Shown: positions 1 through 10,180, counted from the first letter of the stretch. The stretch is 64,000 bases of DNA from Chloropicon primus (GCA_023205875.1 CP060764.1:666621-730620), one strand, 5' to 3'. The notes: generated by a model from the sequence alone, not told the origin. Made by a program: numbers and translations.

Positions 1-92
1 GTTCTTTCCTATATCCTCAACCCAAACAAACTTCTTACAAAACTCTAGCCTCTTGCTCCCCCGCGTCGCCGCGCGTGCGCGACTCCTCCTCC

Positions 93-848
93 TCAATTCG
101 TCTTCCTCTTCTTGGCTCCCGCCGCGCTCTTGGCCTTCGATCCGAGGTGGCACGCGAGCCCGAAAGCCAAGGCCCCCGCGAAAGGCCCCACCAAGTACAA
201 CGAGTTGTTCTGGAAATCCTTCGCGGCGAAGGCCCTCCCCAGCGACCAGGCCGGGTCGATGCCAGGGACGCCCACCAGGGCCGCGGGCACCGGGACCAGG
301 AACAGGCCAGCGAGTCCAACGACTGGCCTCTTCGGGAACACGATCACGCTCAGGGCGCAGATGGCCAAGGACGTGGCGACCTCGACGCCGAGGACAAAGT
401 TGTCCCCCAGGTCCGGGAAGTGGGTCACAGGGGGCTTCATGCCCTCCGCGGAGAACCCGAGCCAGGCCAGGGTGTCCCTCGCGAAGACGCTTCCCACGAC
501 GCTTCCCGCCATCGTGGAAGAGATCGTTCTTACCGCCGTACCGAGCCTGATCCTCTCGGCCTCCTTCTTCTCCTCGAGCTTCTTCTTCCTGCTCCTCGTC
601 CCCGTCCCTTGGGCCTCCTCCTCCTCCTTTCCCAGTCCCTGCGACAGGAAGGCGGCCAGCTGCACCGCCGCATTCGGCGCACCTGCGTCGTACAGCAGGA
701 ACTGGAACCCCACGACCGCCACAACGAGCGCCACCGCGGCCCACAGCTCGTGCACTCCCAACACAAAAGGCACCGACAGGGCATACCCCTGAGCAATCGC
801 CCAGGCTGCCGCTGCTCCGAACTCCTCCACCGCACTCCCACGACTCAT
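93..848 (-). CDS. Aquaporin-like (MIP family) membrane channel
   Basis: This 251-residue protein has several hydrophobic segments and two diverged pore boxes: an NAA triplet near residues 59-61 (in GAPNAAVQL) and a DPA triplet near residues 198-200 (in GIDPAWSLG). A late GPFAGALAFG segment resembles the last helix of aquaporins. Aquaporins pass water or small solutes across membranes; the altered NPA boxes resemble the unorthodox AQP11/12 or SIP groups, so the substrate is unknown. A charged E/K-rich loop interrupts the middle. The tail is basic (KKRKTN). I chose the ATG at 848 (MSRGSAVEEF); an in-frame start at 890 would add 14 residues. It is divergent from the MYND gene to its right. The family call is fairly good, the function weak. 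Confidence 0.6.
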   Translation of the reverse strand: MSRGSAVEEFGAAAAWAIAQGYALSVPFVLGVHELWAAVALVVAVVGFQFLLYDAGAPNAAVQLAAFLSQGLGKEEEEAQGTGTRSRKKKLEEKKEAERIRLGTAVRTISSTMAGSVVGSVFARDTLAWLGFSAEGMKPPVTHFPDLGDNFVLGVEVATSLAICALSVIVFPKRPVVGLAGLFLVPVPAALVGVPGIDPAWSLGRAFAAKDFQNNSLYLVGPFAGALAFGLACHLGSKAKSAAGAKKRKTN

Positions 849-919
849 CACAACTCCCGCCTTAAAAAACAAAAACAAAAGCAAAAGCAAACCTCCTCCT
901 CAACCTCTTCCTCAACCTG

Positions 920-958
<39 letters not shown>

Positions 959-1426
959 CATCCACATCAACAAGGGCAAACCATCTTTGTTCAGTCCTCC
1001 ACGTCACGTCACGTCACGTCACGCTCTCTCTCCAGAATGTTGTTCTTCCATCTGACTGGCTCCCGGCTGGCTCTCCCCCCGTCCCTCCCTCGTTCTCGTT
1101 CCCTCGTACTCACCTCCTCTCGTCCTCCTCCTCGCGCGCGCTCCTTGGCTCGTCTCGTCTGTCCTCCTCGTCGTTTGAACCCTTTTCCTTTCCCCCCAAA
1201 GACGTGCGTCGCGCGGGAGAACCACAACGCAGGCCAGGGCGGCTCTCGAGGCGGCGAACACGAACACGACGAGAGCGACGACGACGACGACGACGAGGAG
1301 GAGAGGGACGAGGAGGAGGAGAGGGGCTCGGCGGGTTGCGCTCTTTCTTCCTTTCCTTTCGTTGGGCCAACGGAGGGACGGCGGTGACGAGGAGAGCGAG
1401 GGGGTCGTCTGGAGGGGAGGGGAGGG
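849..1426. promoter_or_regulatory. Divergent intergenic region with CT run and ACGTC repeats
   Basis: This region separates the aquaporin-like and MYND-finger starts. It holds a CT dinucleotide run at about 922-956 and four tandem ACGTC units at 1001-1023, each containing the ACGT core bound by plant-type bZIP factors. Regulatory use is an inference. I see no gene here. Confidence 0.35.
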
Positions 1427-2212
1427 ATGAAGTGCGGGAACCCGTCGTGCGGGACGGAGGTCCTCCCCGCGAGGATGAAGAGGTGCGGACGGTGCAAGAA
1501 GGAGAAGTACTGCGGGAGAGAGTGCCAAGTGATGCACTGGAGGAGCGGGCACAGGGAGGAATGCAAGCCCTGCAAGGCGAAGGCCGAGCCCGTGGGGGAG
1601 AAAGAGTACGTGTACGAGTCGAGTTTCACGCTGATAGACGACATGACGCTCGACATCATGCTCGAGAAACAGTGGGGCTCGTTCGCCGTGACTCACGCGG
1701 GGCACAAGCTGACCGAAGGCGAGGGACTCGAGGAGGCGGTCAAGGCGTGCATCGCGGACCTGTACAACACGCACTCCACCCCGGAGCGCGCCCCGCTCGG
1801 GACGCCCTGCGCGAGCTGCAAGTACTTTGACTTCGATGTGGACTTCAACATTGGGGAGGACATGATGGCGATCACGGGAAAAGAGCACGAAAGCCGCACG
1901 ATCAACGTGTGTCGGTACTGCATGGCGCTGCACATGGGCGTCCTGAACTGCGCCCTGAACTTCAAGAACGGGGAGCCCAAGCTGCTGTACCAGGTCATGG
2001 CGGAGGCCCAGAGGATGGGCGAGCAAATAGTCACCAAGCAGTTCGGCGACCCGGCGGCTGGCGCCGCCCTGCACAAGGTGATCAACCTGAGGAACGACTT
2101 TGGCAAAACCCTGCCGGAAGAAAAGAAGGCCCCCATTCGGGAGGCGATCAGGAGAGTGCAGCGCAGGGCGACACAAGCCCGCCCCGCCGCAGAAAATAGC
2201 CCCGCTTCTTAG
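1427..2212 (+). CDS. MYND-type zinc finger protein
   Basis: The 261-residue product opens with a MYND finger: Cys3, Cys8, Cys20, Cys23, Cys29, Cys33, His42 and Cys46 match the C-C-C-C-C-C-H-C pattern. MYND fingers mediate protein-protein contacts, often in chromatin or signalling proteins. The rest is not a family I recognise. It contains a second cysteine pair set (CASCKY and CRYC, around residues 128-166) that could hold another metal. No SET domain or ankyrin repeats are visible. The start is the ATG immediately before the first zinc ligand. It converges on the ViaA-like gene with only 46 bp between stops. The partner and pathway are unknown. Confidence 0.75.
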   Translation: MKCGNPSCGTEVLPARMKRCGRCKKEKYCGRECQVMHWRSGHREECKPCKAKAEPVGEKEYVYESSFTLIDDMTLDIMLEKQWGSFAVTHAGHKLTEGEGLEEAVKACIADLYNTHSTPERAPLGTPCASCKYFDFDVDFNIGEDMMAITGKEHESRTINVCRYCMALHMGVLNCALNFKNGEPKLLYQVMAEAQRMGEQIVTKQFGDPAAGAALHKVINLRNDFGKTLPEEKKAPIREAIRRVQRRATQARPAAENSPAS

Positions 2213-2258
2213 TAATCCGCGATCTCAAGTGCATTGTTGTTTAGCGTGTGTTTTAGGA

Positions 2259-4697
2259 CTACTTGTTATTCATGCCCGGAAAAGCTCGCAACTTCTTGTC
2301 CTTCTGCTTCTTCTTCTTCTCCGCCTTGTCGTACTTCATGCCTGGGTGAGCGCGCAGCTTCTTGTCACCCTTGGCCTCCTTCCGCTGCTGCTCCTGCAGC
2401 CTGTCGATCTCTCTCTGCCTCCACTCCTCGATGAGCTTGCCCCTGTTCACGGACGCCTGAATCGACAGCTCCTCCTCTGCGAACACGTCGGTGGAGAAGG
2501 CATTCCAGTCCCTGAAGACGTGGACGCAAACGTCGTCCTTGCCTCCCCTGGTCGGATTCGTGCAAAGGGTTCTGAGGACGGAGATGTCAACCTCGTCCGC
2601 CGCCTCGCCTTGGCTTTCCTTCCCCCCCTTCTTGTCCTTCTTTTTGACGGCCCGGATGACCTGGGACGCTGGTAGGACCACCCCGTGGACCCTCAAGTTC
2701 CACTTGTCCTTCGCTCCCACCAGCTGCTTCATCAGCTGCTCTTGCGGGCACCTCAGCTCGCCGTCAGAGACAATCAAGACATCCGAGTTGCTCCACTCGG
2801 CCTGGTGGAGCTTGTCCATGCACCTCTTCAAGGGCTCGTTCAGATCGCTCCCGCCGTTGAAGACCTTCTCCAAGAAGGACAGGAGCCTGTCGATCGAGCC
2901 CTCAGCGTCGACGCTCAGCTCCAACTCCCTGACGTCGCTGGGACCGCTGAAGCAGTACACAAAGCAGCCCCTCTCCTGCTCCTTTGCCGCCCTCATGCAC
3001 TCCAGCACCAGCGCCTTGGCCACCTCCTCCCTCACGCCCCTCATGCTGCCAGAGGTATCGATGCAAAGGAGGATGGGCCCCCTGTCCGCCGTCGGCCTCA
3101 CCTCCCTGATGAGGGGGTTGGGCACCTTGGTGGGCTGCGAATGCCATCCGTCCCTCTCGTAAGAAAGGAGGGACTGCTGCACGAATTTCGCGAAGAAGAG
3201 CCTCTTCGCCACGCCGTTGGTCCGGCCCTTGGCCAACATGCAGGCCTCGCTCGGGAGCATCCTCGCGAGATCGTCGGAGCGGCAGAGCCCCCTCGTCTCC
3301 TGCTGCTCCAAGATGCTCCTCAGGAGGCCGTCCCTGCCGTGCGTCATGTCCAGCGCTTGCACCGGCGACCTCCTCAGCGGGCCCCACCCGGCCCCCCGGC
3401 CGAGAGACCTCACGAGGTCCCGGAGCGGCTTGCTTTTCTCCAAGTTCTGCCTGAACCCGTCCACCTTGTCCCACCCCTTCCTCCTCCACACGCTGTTCTG
3501 GTTGTGCACGTCGAAGGTGTCGCTCTTGCTGCCCAGGAGGAGGTCGACGAAGCTGAAGGTCGACGCGGCCTTGCTCAGGGCCTCCACGGCGGGCTCCCAC
3601 GTCACGTAGAACTTGTCTGCGATCCTCACGGCCGTGCTCAGGACCTCGAGGTCCCCCTCCTCCTCGCTATTCTCCTCCTTCAGGGCCTCCACGATGCCGG
3701 ACCACCACTTCTTGGGCGCGGCGGTGGAGGAGGGGAGCCCCTCCTCCACCGTCTCCTCCTCCTTTGCGGCGGGAGCTTGCCTGCCCAGCTGCCTCGTCGC
3801 GGTGGCAACCTTTCCTCCCCCTCCCCCCAGACCGGCAGCGCCCTGCTTGGCCTGCTTGGCCGCGAGCCACTTTTGGTACTTCGGGTCCATCTTCTTCGTC
3901 TCATCGATTGGGGGGCTGCTCGGGGGTGCCTTGGCTCTCGCCGGTGCCGCGCTCGTCCGGGCCGCCTCCGGAGTGGCCCCTCCACCCCCCGCCGACCCCT
4001 TCTGCTGCTTGGCCGCCATCCAGCGCTTGTACTTGTCCGAGCTCGTGTCCACTTTGGCTTGTTGCGTCGACGGCTGGGAGGACGGGGATGGGGAGCGCCC
4101 CTCCGCCTCGGCGCTCCCAACCTCCTCCTCCTCCTCCTCCTCCGCGAACTCCTTCTCGAACTCGATGACCGCGTCCAGCAGCGACCTCACGCTCGCCTTG
4201 TGGATCTGCGGGAACCGGGAGCAGAGCTGCGGGAGCTTGAGCCTGGCGAACGCCCCCAGAAGGAGGGGCCGAACGGGCTCGCTCGGCCACTGCACCGCCT
4301 CCCTCCCGTCCTCTCCCGCGTCCCCGAGGGGCAGCACCCCCTTCTCCAGGCACGCCGACCACGCCACAAGCCCTTCCGCGTGCTGGGCCAGCGTGTACGT
4401 CCTGTGCGCGCCCTCCTCCCCCCCCTCCCCCAGTCGCCTCGCCTCCCTCAAGTCCGCCAGCAGCAGCAGCTTCGGCAGGAGCTCCGTCGGCACCGTCGCG
4501 ACCGACCCGTGGTCCACTTCCTCCCGCCGCGTCCGCTCCGCCACCGCCCCTACTCGTCCCAGCACTCCCCCCTCCCTCCTCCTCCCCACGACGCAGGCCT
4601 TGTTCCCCCTCCTCCCCCCGAGAAACCGGAAGCCTTCCCCTCCCCTCATCCTCCCCCTCAACCCTCTCCTCATCCTCCCCCTCGCCGTCGCCCTCAT
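2259..4697 (-). CDS. VWA-domain protein, ViaA-like partner of MoxR ATPase
   Basis: This 812-residue protein carries a C-terminal von Willebrand A domain (about residues 540-700). Its MIDAS pieces are DTSGS near 546, GGSDLNEPL and IVSDGEL. Bacterial ViaA is the VWA partner of the AAA+ ATPase RavA, and a RavA-like gene lies divergently 429 bp away, which strongly supports this assignment. The first ~45 residues are Arg/Gly-rich and poor in acids, compatible with a plastid or mitochondrial transit peptide (inference). A disordered middle contains two copies of a KYxKWxAAKQ motif (KYKRWMAAKQ, KYQKWLAAKQ). The extreme C-terminus contains two DKKLRAxPGM motifs. It is far longer than E. coli ViaA (about 480 residues), mainly through this linker. 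Role: probable co-chaperone for cofactor or metal insertion; the target is unknown. Confidence 0.75.
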   Translation of the reverse strand: MRATARGRMRRGLRGRMRGGEGFRFLGGRRGNKACVVGRRREGGVLGRVGAVAERTRREEVDHGSVATVPTELLPKLLLLADLREARRLGEGGEEGAHRTYTLAQHAEGLVAWSACLEKGVLPLGDAGEDGREAVQWPSEPVRPLLLGAFARLKLPQLCSRFPQIHKASVRSLLDAVIEFEKEFAEEEEEEEVGSAEAEGRSPSPSSQPSTQQAKVDTSSDKYKRWMAAKQQKGSAGGGGATPEAARTSAAPARAKAPPSSPPIDETKKMDPKYQKWLAAKQAKQGAAGLGGGGGKVATATRQLGRQAPAAKEEETVEEGLPSSTAAPKKWWSGIVEALKEENSEEEGDLEVLSTAVRIADKFYVTWEPAVEALSKAASTFSFVDLLLGSKSDTFDVHNQNSVWRRKGWDKVDGFRQNLEKSKPLRDLVRSLGRGAGWGPLRRSPVQALDMTHGRDGLLRSILEQQETRGLCRSDDLARMLPSEACMLAKGRTNGVAKRLFFAKFVQQSLLSYERDGWHSQPTKVPNPLIREVRPTADRGPILLCIDTSGSMRGVREEVAKALVLECMRAAKEQERGCFVYCFSGPSDVRELELSVDAEGSIDRLLSFLEKVFNGGSDLNEPLKRCMDKLHQAEWSNSDVLIVSDGELRCPQEQLMKQLVGAKDKWNLRVHGVVLPASQVIRAVKKKDKKGGKESQGEAADEVDISVLRTLCTNPTRGGKDDVCVHVFRDWNAFSTDVFAEEELSIQASVNRGKLIEEWRQREIDRLQEQQRKEAKGDKKLRAHPGMKYDKAEKKKKQKDKKLRAFPGMNNK

Positions 4698-5126
4698 CCT
4701 CCTCCTCCTCGTCGTCGCGGTGGTCCTCGTCCTCGTCGTCGTCGTCGTCGTCGTCGTTGTGTTCGGTTTGTTGATCGCTCGCTCGCTCGCTCCTGCTCGG
4801 CTTCTGATTGGATAGAAGGGCGCGCTTTTTTATCCAGATCATGATGAAAAGGAGGTGCACTTTATCCGAAAGACCGGCGACCCAACACCATCGGAGGTAA
4901 GGAGCAACGACACGACACGAAAGGACAGGACAGGACAGGACGACAACACAAGAAAGGACACACGCGAGCGAGATCGCTTGCGTGCTTCCTCGGGTGCTTG
5001 CTTTTTCTCGCGACCTCCGTGGGATGGGACTGACGTTGGGTTCGGCTCTTCTCTTCTCTTCAGGTGGGGATCATCTTCATCTTCACCAGCAGCGTCGTGA
5101 TCGCATCAGCGAGGGGAGCAGGAGGT
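4698..5126. promoter_or_regulatory. Shared divergent promoter of the ViaA-like and RavA-like genes
   Basis: This 429-bp gap lies between the two start codons and should contain both promoters. It has GTC/CGT-rich trinucleotide runs at about 4710-4758. A possible 5'-UTR intron of the RavA-like gene has a GTAAGG donor at 4897 and a pyrimidine-rich CTTCTCTTCAG acceptor ending at 5063 (167 nt). The intron is an inference from splice signals only. Confidence 0.45.
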
Positions 5127-6671
5127 ATGGCGTCGAGGGTGGTGACGAGGGGGAGGGTGGTGAGGGTCGTCGCGAAGGGGGCGGGGAGGAGGGCGAGGAG
5201 GGGAGTCGCCGTGGGGGCGAAGAGGGCGGACCAGGAGTACCAGACCAGCCAAGGGGTATTGCAGAGGATAGCGCAGGTCAAGGCGGAGGCGGAGGCCCTC
5301 GCGAGCGAGAGGAGGGAGAGCGGGGACGAGGACGCGTGCTACGTCGTGGACGGGTGCTTCCTCGGGGAGGAGGAGGAGAAGCTCGTCAACGGGGTGAGGG
5401 CGGCGTCGGACGTCCTCTGCCATGGACTCCTGGAGAGGGAGGTGGAGGTGAAGCTCCTCCTGCTCGCCGCGCTGACGGGGGAGCACCTCCTGCTGCTGGG
5501 ACCTCCGGGGACGGCCAAGTCGGAGCTCGCGAGGAGGCTGAGCAAGGTGTGCCACGGCGCCTACTTCGAGCGCCTGCTCACCAGGTTCTCCGTGCCAGAG
5601 GAGCTCTTCGGACCGCTCAGCATGAAGGGCCTGGAGGAGGACAGGTACCAGCGCCAGATCGAGGGGTACCTCCCCACCGCCCAAGTCGCCTTCGTGGACG
5701 AGATCTTCAAGGCCAACTCCGCGATCCTCAACGCTTTGCTGACCTTGCTGAACGAGAGGCTGTTCGACAACGGCGCCGAGAGGATCGAGGTGCCTCTGCT
5801 CTGCATGGTGGGGGCCTCGAACGAGCTTCCCGAGAGCGAGGAGTTGGATGCCTTGTACGACAGGTTCCTGATCCGGAGGACGGTGTCCCAGGTCTCGAGC
5901 CAGGGCCTGAGGGACTTGGCCCAGCTGGCGTCCTCCGGCTCCACGACGAGGCAGTTCCACACGGACGAGGAGCCCTTGAGCTTGGACGATTTCCTGAGGT
6001 GCAGGGACAAGGCCATCGAGGCGGTGAGCGTGCCCGGTCGGGTGGTGGACCTCCTCGTGGGCCTGCGGGAGTACCTGCAGGACAAGTGCGAGCCGCCGGT
6101 GTACGTCTCGGACAGGAGGTTCACCAAGTGCGTCACCTTCCTGCAGGTGGCCGCTTTCGCGAACGGAGCGAGAGAGGTCAACGTGTACGACTGCCTCCTG
6201 CTGCAGTTCGTCCTGGGCCAGAGGGCGGAGGACGGGGACAAGGTGCTGGACTACGTGCTGGAGAACATCAGCTCCGACCCGGGCATCTTGCAGAACGAGC
6301 TCACCCTGCTCGGCGTGTTCGGAAGGGCCTGCAGGGTCCTGCAGTCCAAGTCCGGGGACACGAGCGAGCTCCTGGAGGAGTGCGAGGGCCTGATCGCGAG
6401 CCTGAGGGACCAGTACGAGTCCTTTGCGAACGACCTCGAGAACGGCTTCCCTCTCCTGAGGGGGTCCTTGTGGTACAGCCCCCAGCAGGTCGCCAGCGCC
6501 GGCCAGGTCCTCTCCCCGCCCATGAAAGAGAACCTGAAGAAGCTCCAGGCTCTGCTCGAGGAGGCCCTCATCGTGAAGCTTTCCCTGGAGAGCCAGTGCG
6601 ACGCCGAGGTCCTCGAAAAGCTGCTGCCCAAGAGACTCAAGCAGTACGAAAAGGGCGTGAGCCAGATGTAA
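5127..6671 (+). CDS. MoxR-family AAA+ ATPase, RavA-like, probably plastid
   Basis: The 514-residue protein has Walker A GPPGTAKS at about residues 125-132 and Walker B VAFVDE at about 187-192. It also has SNELPE and DRFLIR segments and a YVSDRR motif, which are characteristic of the RavA subfamily of MoxR ATPases rather than of magnesium-chelatase ChlI. In E. coli RavA works with the VWA protein ViaA; here the candidate partner is divergently transcribed next door. The start at 5127 (MASRVVTRGR) gives an Arg/Val/Ala-rich, acid-poor leader of about 50 residues, consistent with organelle targeting. An upstream in-frame ATG at 5064 exists but may sit at a 5'-UTR splice acceptor. The C-terminal half corresponds to the triple-helical and LARA regions in length but is diverged. 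Confidence 0.85.
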   Translation: MASRVVTRGRVVRVVAKGAGRRARRGVAVGAKRADQEYQTSQGVLQRIAQVKAEAEALASERRESGDEDACYVVDGCFLGEEEEKLVNGVRAASDVLCHGLLEREVEVKLLLLAALTGEHLLLLGPPGTAKSELARRLSKVCHGAYFERLLTRFSVPEELFGPLSMKGLEEDRYQRQIEGYLPTAQVAFVDEIFKANSAILNALLTLLNERLFDNGAERIEVPLLCMVGASNELPESEELDALYDRFLIRRTVSQVSSQGLRDLAQLASSGSTTRQFHTDEEPLSLDDFLRCRDKAIEAVSVPGRVVDLLVGLREYLQDKCEPPVYVSDRRFTKCVTFLQVAAFANGAREVNVYDCLLLQFVLGQRAEDGDKVLDYVLENISSDPGILQNELTLLGVFGRACRVLQSKSGDTSELLEECEGLIASLRDQYESFANDLENGFPLLRGSLWYSPQQVASAGQVLSPPMKENLKKLQALLEEALIVKLSLESQCDAEVLEKLLPKRLKQYEKGVSQM

Positions 6672-7049
6672 TAACAACAAGTCGATCCTCCAGCCCATGC
6701 CTCCAATCCAATCCAATCATCTTTCCCCTTCCCTTAGCTCCCACTTCTCTCACAGAAACCAAGGAAGAAAAGTCCTTACGGGAATACGAAACCCCTGAAC
6801 AAAAAAATTTCTTCCTCTTGACCGAATTCTTTCCTTCTCTCTCTCTCGGCGTTGTTCAGGATAATGATAATCCAGGACGTCCTGGTTAATTGACTCAATT
6901 CTCCATTCTTCACGCACGCGCAAGAATTCACTTGACTCTCCTCTCCTCTCCTCTCCTCTCCTCTCCTCTCCTCTCCTCCCCTCCCCCTGCCTTGGCCTTG
7001 GGCTTGGCATCACTGGGAGCACTGGGAACAAGCCAGCGCGGTGGCCAAG
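6672..7049. other. Intergenic region with CTCTC repeat
   Basis: This is the gap between two plus-strand genes. It contains a pyrimidine run of CTCTC units at 6936-6977. The stop of the RavA-like gene overlaps a TGTAA pentamer. Nothing else is recognised. Confidence 0.4.
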
Positions 7050-8790
7050 ATGATAGGACTCGTGTCAAAGATGAGCGGAAAGACCAAGACCAAACTCAAG
7101 GAGGTCAGGCACAGGGAGGAGGACCCGGTCAAGTGCATACTCAACTTCTACCAGTTCCTGGAGTTGCACCTCAAGCACCGCGTCAAGGCGAAAATGGGAC
7201 GAAGCCTAAAAGTGGACCACATGACGATGAGACACATTACAAAGTCTTCACAGGTAAGCGAACGAATACGAGGGGGAAGGATGCTTGGGAGGGAAGGTAC
7301 TGACACGTTTGGATTGTTTTGACGCGGCCAGGTCGTTTACGGAGCGAATCAGAGCACCCAGAAGGTGGAGATGTCCACAGCAACGACCACGGTAAGTGAA
7401 AATGACATGGACCTCCCCAGAATTTTATGGCCCCGTTGTTCGTTCTTCCAAGGGGCTTGATGCTGACGAGCTCTCTCCCTTCGTGCGACTGATTGTGTCG
7501 CTGCGCTTGCAGTTCACGGAAATCATTCGTCCCATCTTCGAGCACTACTGCAGTTATGGTGAGAAGCACAACTATGTGTACATGCGCAGGGGGCAGTTTC
7601 TGAAGTTTGCGAGGGACTGCAGACTGATGAACGAGACGACGGACTTGACGGAGCTCAACCTGATCTTCCAGAAGATCAATGCCCAGTCAAAGAAGTCGGG
7701 GGACCACGAGCAGAGGCTTTCCCTGTACGAGTTCTACTTGGCGTGCGAGCTCATAGCCACGAGGATCTACCCGGGAAAGGAGCTCGAGGATTGCCTTCGG
7801 CTGTTGTACGACAACAACGTGTCCCCTTACGCCCAGACCGTTCCGAGGATCGACCACCGTGGCGATGCCTTGATGAGGCCTGGAGTTCTGGAAGTCGTTA
7901 GAAGCCACCAGAAGCAGCTGCGCGCTATCTTTGATTACTATTCCAAGATGGACCAGGTGTACGGCCGCAGTCTGAGCTGGAAGGACATTACCCACCACCA
8001 GAACCACATCAGTATCAACGAGTTCCTCAAGTTTGCTGCTGACTTTGCCATCATTCCTGACTTGCTAACCAAGTCCCAACTCACCCGGTGCTTCAGGGAA
8101 GCCAACTTCGGTCCAAAGAGGACTTCGCACGACACCACCAGGCTGACCTTTCCAGAGTTCGAGGACTGCCTGGGCAGGTGCGCTCTCCTTGGTTTCGGCT
8201 ACGTGACCCGGGAGGAGGACACCATCAAGGAGGCCAAGTTCACGTCCAACTACTCGGAGGCTGCGAAGACGGTGTGGATGAGGGCAAACGCAAAGATGGA
8301 TGCTTACAAGTTTTACAAGAAGGTGAACGCCACCGCCAACGCGAGAAGAAAGTCAGTCGCCGCGGAGAGAGTGGAGCAGCGGAATATACAATTGAAGCGC
8401 CGGGTTGCGGACACCGCTGCTGACAAGGAGGAGAGGGACGAGAATATGGCAAAGCAGAAGGCTAACTACTACCCCGAGGCGGGCCTTCCTGCAAAGTACC
8501 ACCCTTTCACGGCCCAGATGGTCAAGATGCACAAGATGAAAGAGGAGGAGGACAAGCAGATTTTGTACTACTTCCACTCCCTCAAGAGGCTCGAGGCCGC
8601 GCAGAGGCTCAAGGACAGGGTCAAGGAGAGGGAGAACCTGGAGAAAAGGGCTGGTCTGCCAAACAACATGAGAACGAAGTGGCCGACGCAGTTCCCTCCC
8701 GTCATGAAGCAGCTGAGCATGACTCTGCCCTCCGCCAAGAACCGTTCCTTGTCCCCTTCCTTTTCGCGGCAAGCGCTTCGGTCCATCTGA
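7050..8790 (+). CDS. Conserved EF-hand-like protein, possible axonemal protein (three exons)
   Basis: I assemble three exons: 7050-7253, 7332-7391 and 7513-8790. They are joined by phase-0 GT-AG introns of 78 and 121 nt (donors GTAAGC and GTAAGT, acceptors CCAG and GCAG), giving 513 residues. The protein shows paired helix-loop-helix segments resembling degenerate EF-hands, such as LSLYEFYLACELIA and ISINEFLKFAADF. A long charged helical C-terminal third (about residues 300-480) is probably coiled coil. I do not recognise a named family; the layout resembles flagellar-associated EF-hand proteins, and two other flagellum-linked genes lie in the window, but that is an inference. The ATG at 7050 was chosen because the in-frame codon at 7041 is GTG. 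A TGTAA pentamer follows the stop at about 8832. Confidence 0.6.
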
Positions 8791-9043
8791 TGATGGTGAG
8801 GAGGAGGAGGAGCACCCGCCTCGGCAAACGTTGTAACATAAAAAAAAACGCTTAGCTGTCAAAGCAGCAGTTCATTCATTCGTCGTTACGCTCGCTCGTC
8901 TCACCCTCACGACCGGGTTGTGGTGGCGCGTATCTTCTCAGGCAAAGGGCCAGGCTCTGCGCCTCGGTCTTTTCTTCAGGCAGAAGAAACTTTATTCAAA
9001 CGCGCTTTAGCCAAACAGTTTTTAATAAAGAGCCCCAACCAAC

Positions 9044-9697
9044 TTAGTAGAGCCTGTAAGGGGCACCCATGGTGGTCTTGATGTTAAGACTGCGGACGTT
9101 CTGCCAGTTCTTCTTGAGCAAAGAGATCAAGAAGTTGACAGCGGTGGAGATGTTGATGTAGAGCTCCTTCTCGGACATCTCGACGTTTCCGACGGCAACT
9201 CCCAAGCAGAGCACCTTCTTAAGCTGGAACTTGATGGACTTCTTGACGTCAGCGACCTTGGCCTCCAAAGGGTCTCCGTGGGTCACCAGGGTTGGGAACT
9301 TTCCGGCCTTGTTCAAGCCAGGTCCCAACAACCTAGGGATCTGCTTGATGATGGACTCGGAGGCCAAGAAACCGTGGTACTTCTTGGCCAGCTTCTTCAC
9401 GAGCTTCTTGTTCTTCTTGAGCTTCTTCAGAGCGTCCGTGTCCATGCAGTCCAAGCCGATGGCCTTGGCCTCGTCGCAGTGCTGGGCGTCTCCCAACAAG
9501 CAGAACCTCATCCTTGGCCTAGGAAGGAAGGGAAGCTTGACAGTTCCGCTGAAACGCTTATCCTTCTGAGGGTCGTAGTTCTTCAATCCAATCTGAAGCT
9601 CCACGGTCTCCTTGAACTTCCTGTCCTTGGACTTGCTCTTCTCGAGCATCTCCGCGATGTACTCGCGAAGCAAGTCTCCGTTCAGTTTGGACGACAT
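9044..9697 (-). CDS. RPL10A: 60S ribosomal protein L10a (uL1)
   Basis: The 217-residue product matches the usual eukaryotic length and contains signature segments [20 protein letters not shown] and [14 protein letters not shown]. uL1 forms the L1 stalk of the large subunit, binds 28S rRNA and helps release E-site tRNA in the cytosol. I start at 9697 (MSSKLNG), which aligns with the conserved MSSK start of the family; an in-frame upstream ATG at 9718 would add seven residues (MSCSNNN). It is a single exon, as is common for highly expressed genes in this window. It shares a 483-bp divergent region with RPB7. Confidence 0.97.
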   Translation of the reverse strand: MSSKLNGDLLREYIAEMLEKSKSKDRKFKETVELQIGLKNYDPQKDKRFSGTVKLPFLPRPRMRFCLLGDAQHCDEAKAIGLDCMDTDALKKLKKNKKLVKKLAKKYHGFLASESIIKQIPRLLGPGLNKAGKFPTLVTHGDPLEAKVADVKKSIKFQLKKVLCLGVAVGNVEMSEKELYINISTAVNFLISLLKKNWQNVRSLNIKTTMGAPYRLY

Positions 9698-10180
9698 GTT
9701 GTTGTTGCTACAACTCACAACTCAGCTAGTGCTTGGGTCACGATGTCTCCCTAACGAATAGGTAACTGAACGACTCGAACTTGTCTCGTCTAAAGCCTAA
9801 ACACACACACACAGAGCACGAGAGCGCGCCGCTGCCTTCTCTTCTGTTTCTCCTCTCTCTCTCTCGCTCTCTCGCTCTCGGCGCCGCCGCTTTACACCCT
9901 TTCTCACACAGACGCTACAATAGTGCAAACATACAGATACATAACACTTCTATCAGAGAATGATACCGCCTCACGACTACTATATATCTCTATTATGGAA
10001 CGTGTAATAAGTGTATATTCGACGAGAGTAGGTTTCACTGTGTTATGCCCTGGAGTTGTTCTGACGAGTGTAAACGAGCGCGCGCGCGAAGAGAGCGAGG
10101 AGAGGGAGGAGAGCAGCCGCGGCGCTGGCTTTGGGTTGGCCGCTGGGGTTTGTGTTGTGTTGTTGGGAAGGGAAGGGAAG
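9698..10180. promoter_or_regulatory. Divergent region between RPL10A and RPB7
   Basis: This 483-bp gap contains a CT-rich tract around 9845-9880, a short AT-rich patch near 9950-10020, and a GA-rich tract before the RPB7 start. A degenerate CTAAAGCCTAAAC about 95 bp upstream of the RPL10A ATG faintly resembles the telomere-like motifs seen elsewhere in the window. No gene is seen. Confidence 0.35.

Noticed and set aside
5127-6671. Magnesium-chelatase ChlI as the identity of the AAA+ protein
   Set aside because: RavA-type segments (SNELPE, YVSDRR, ELFGPLS) fit better, and the neighbour is a VWA-only protein, not the ChlD fusion.
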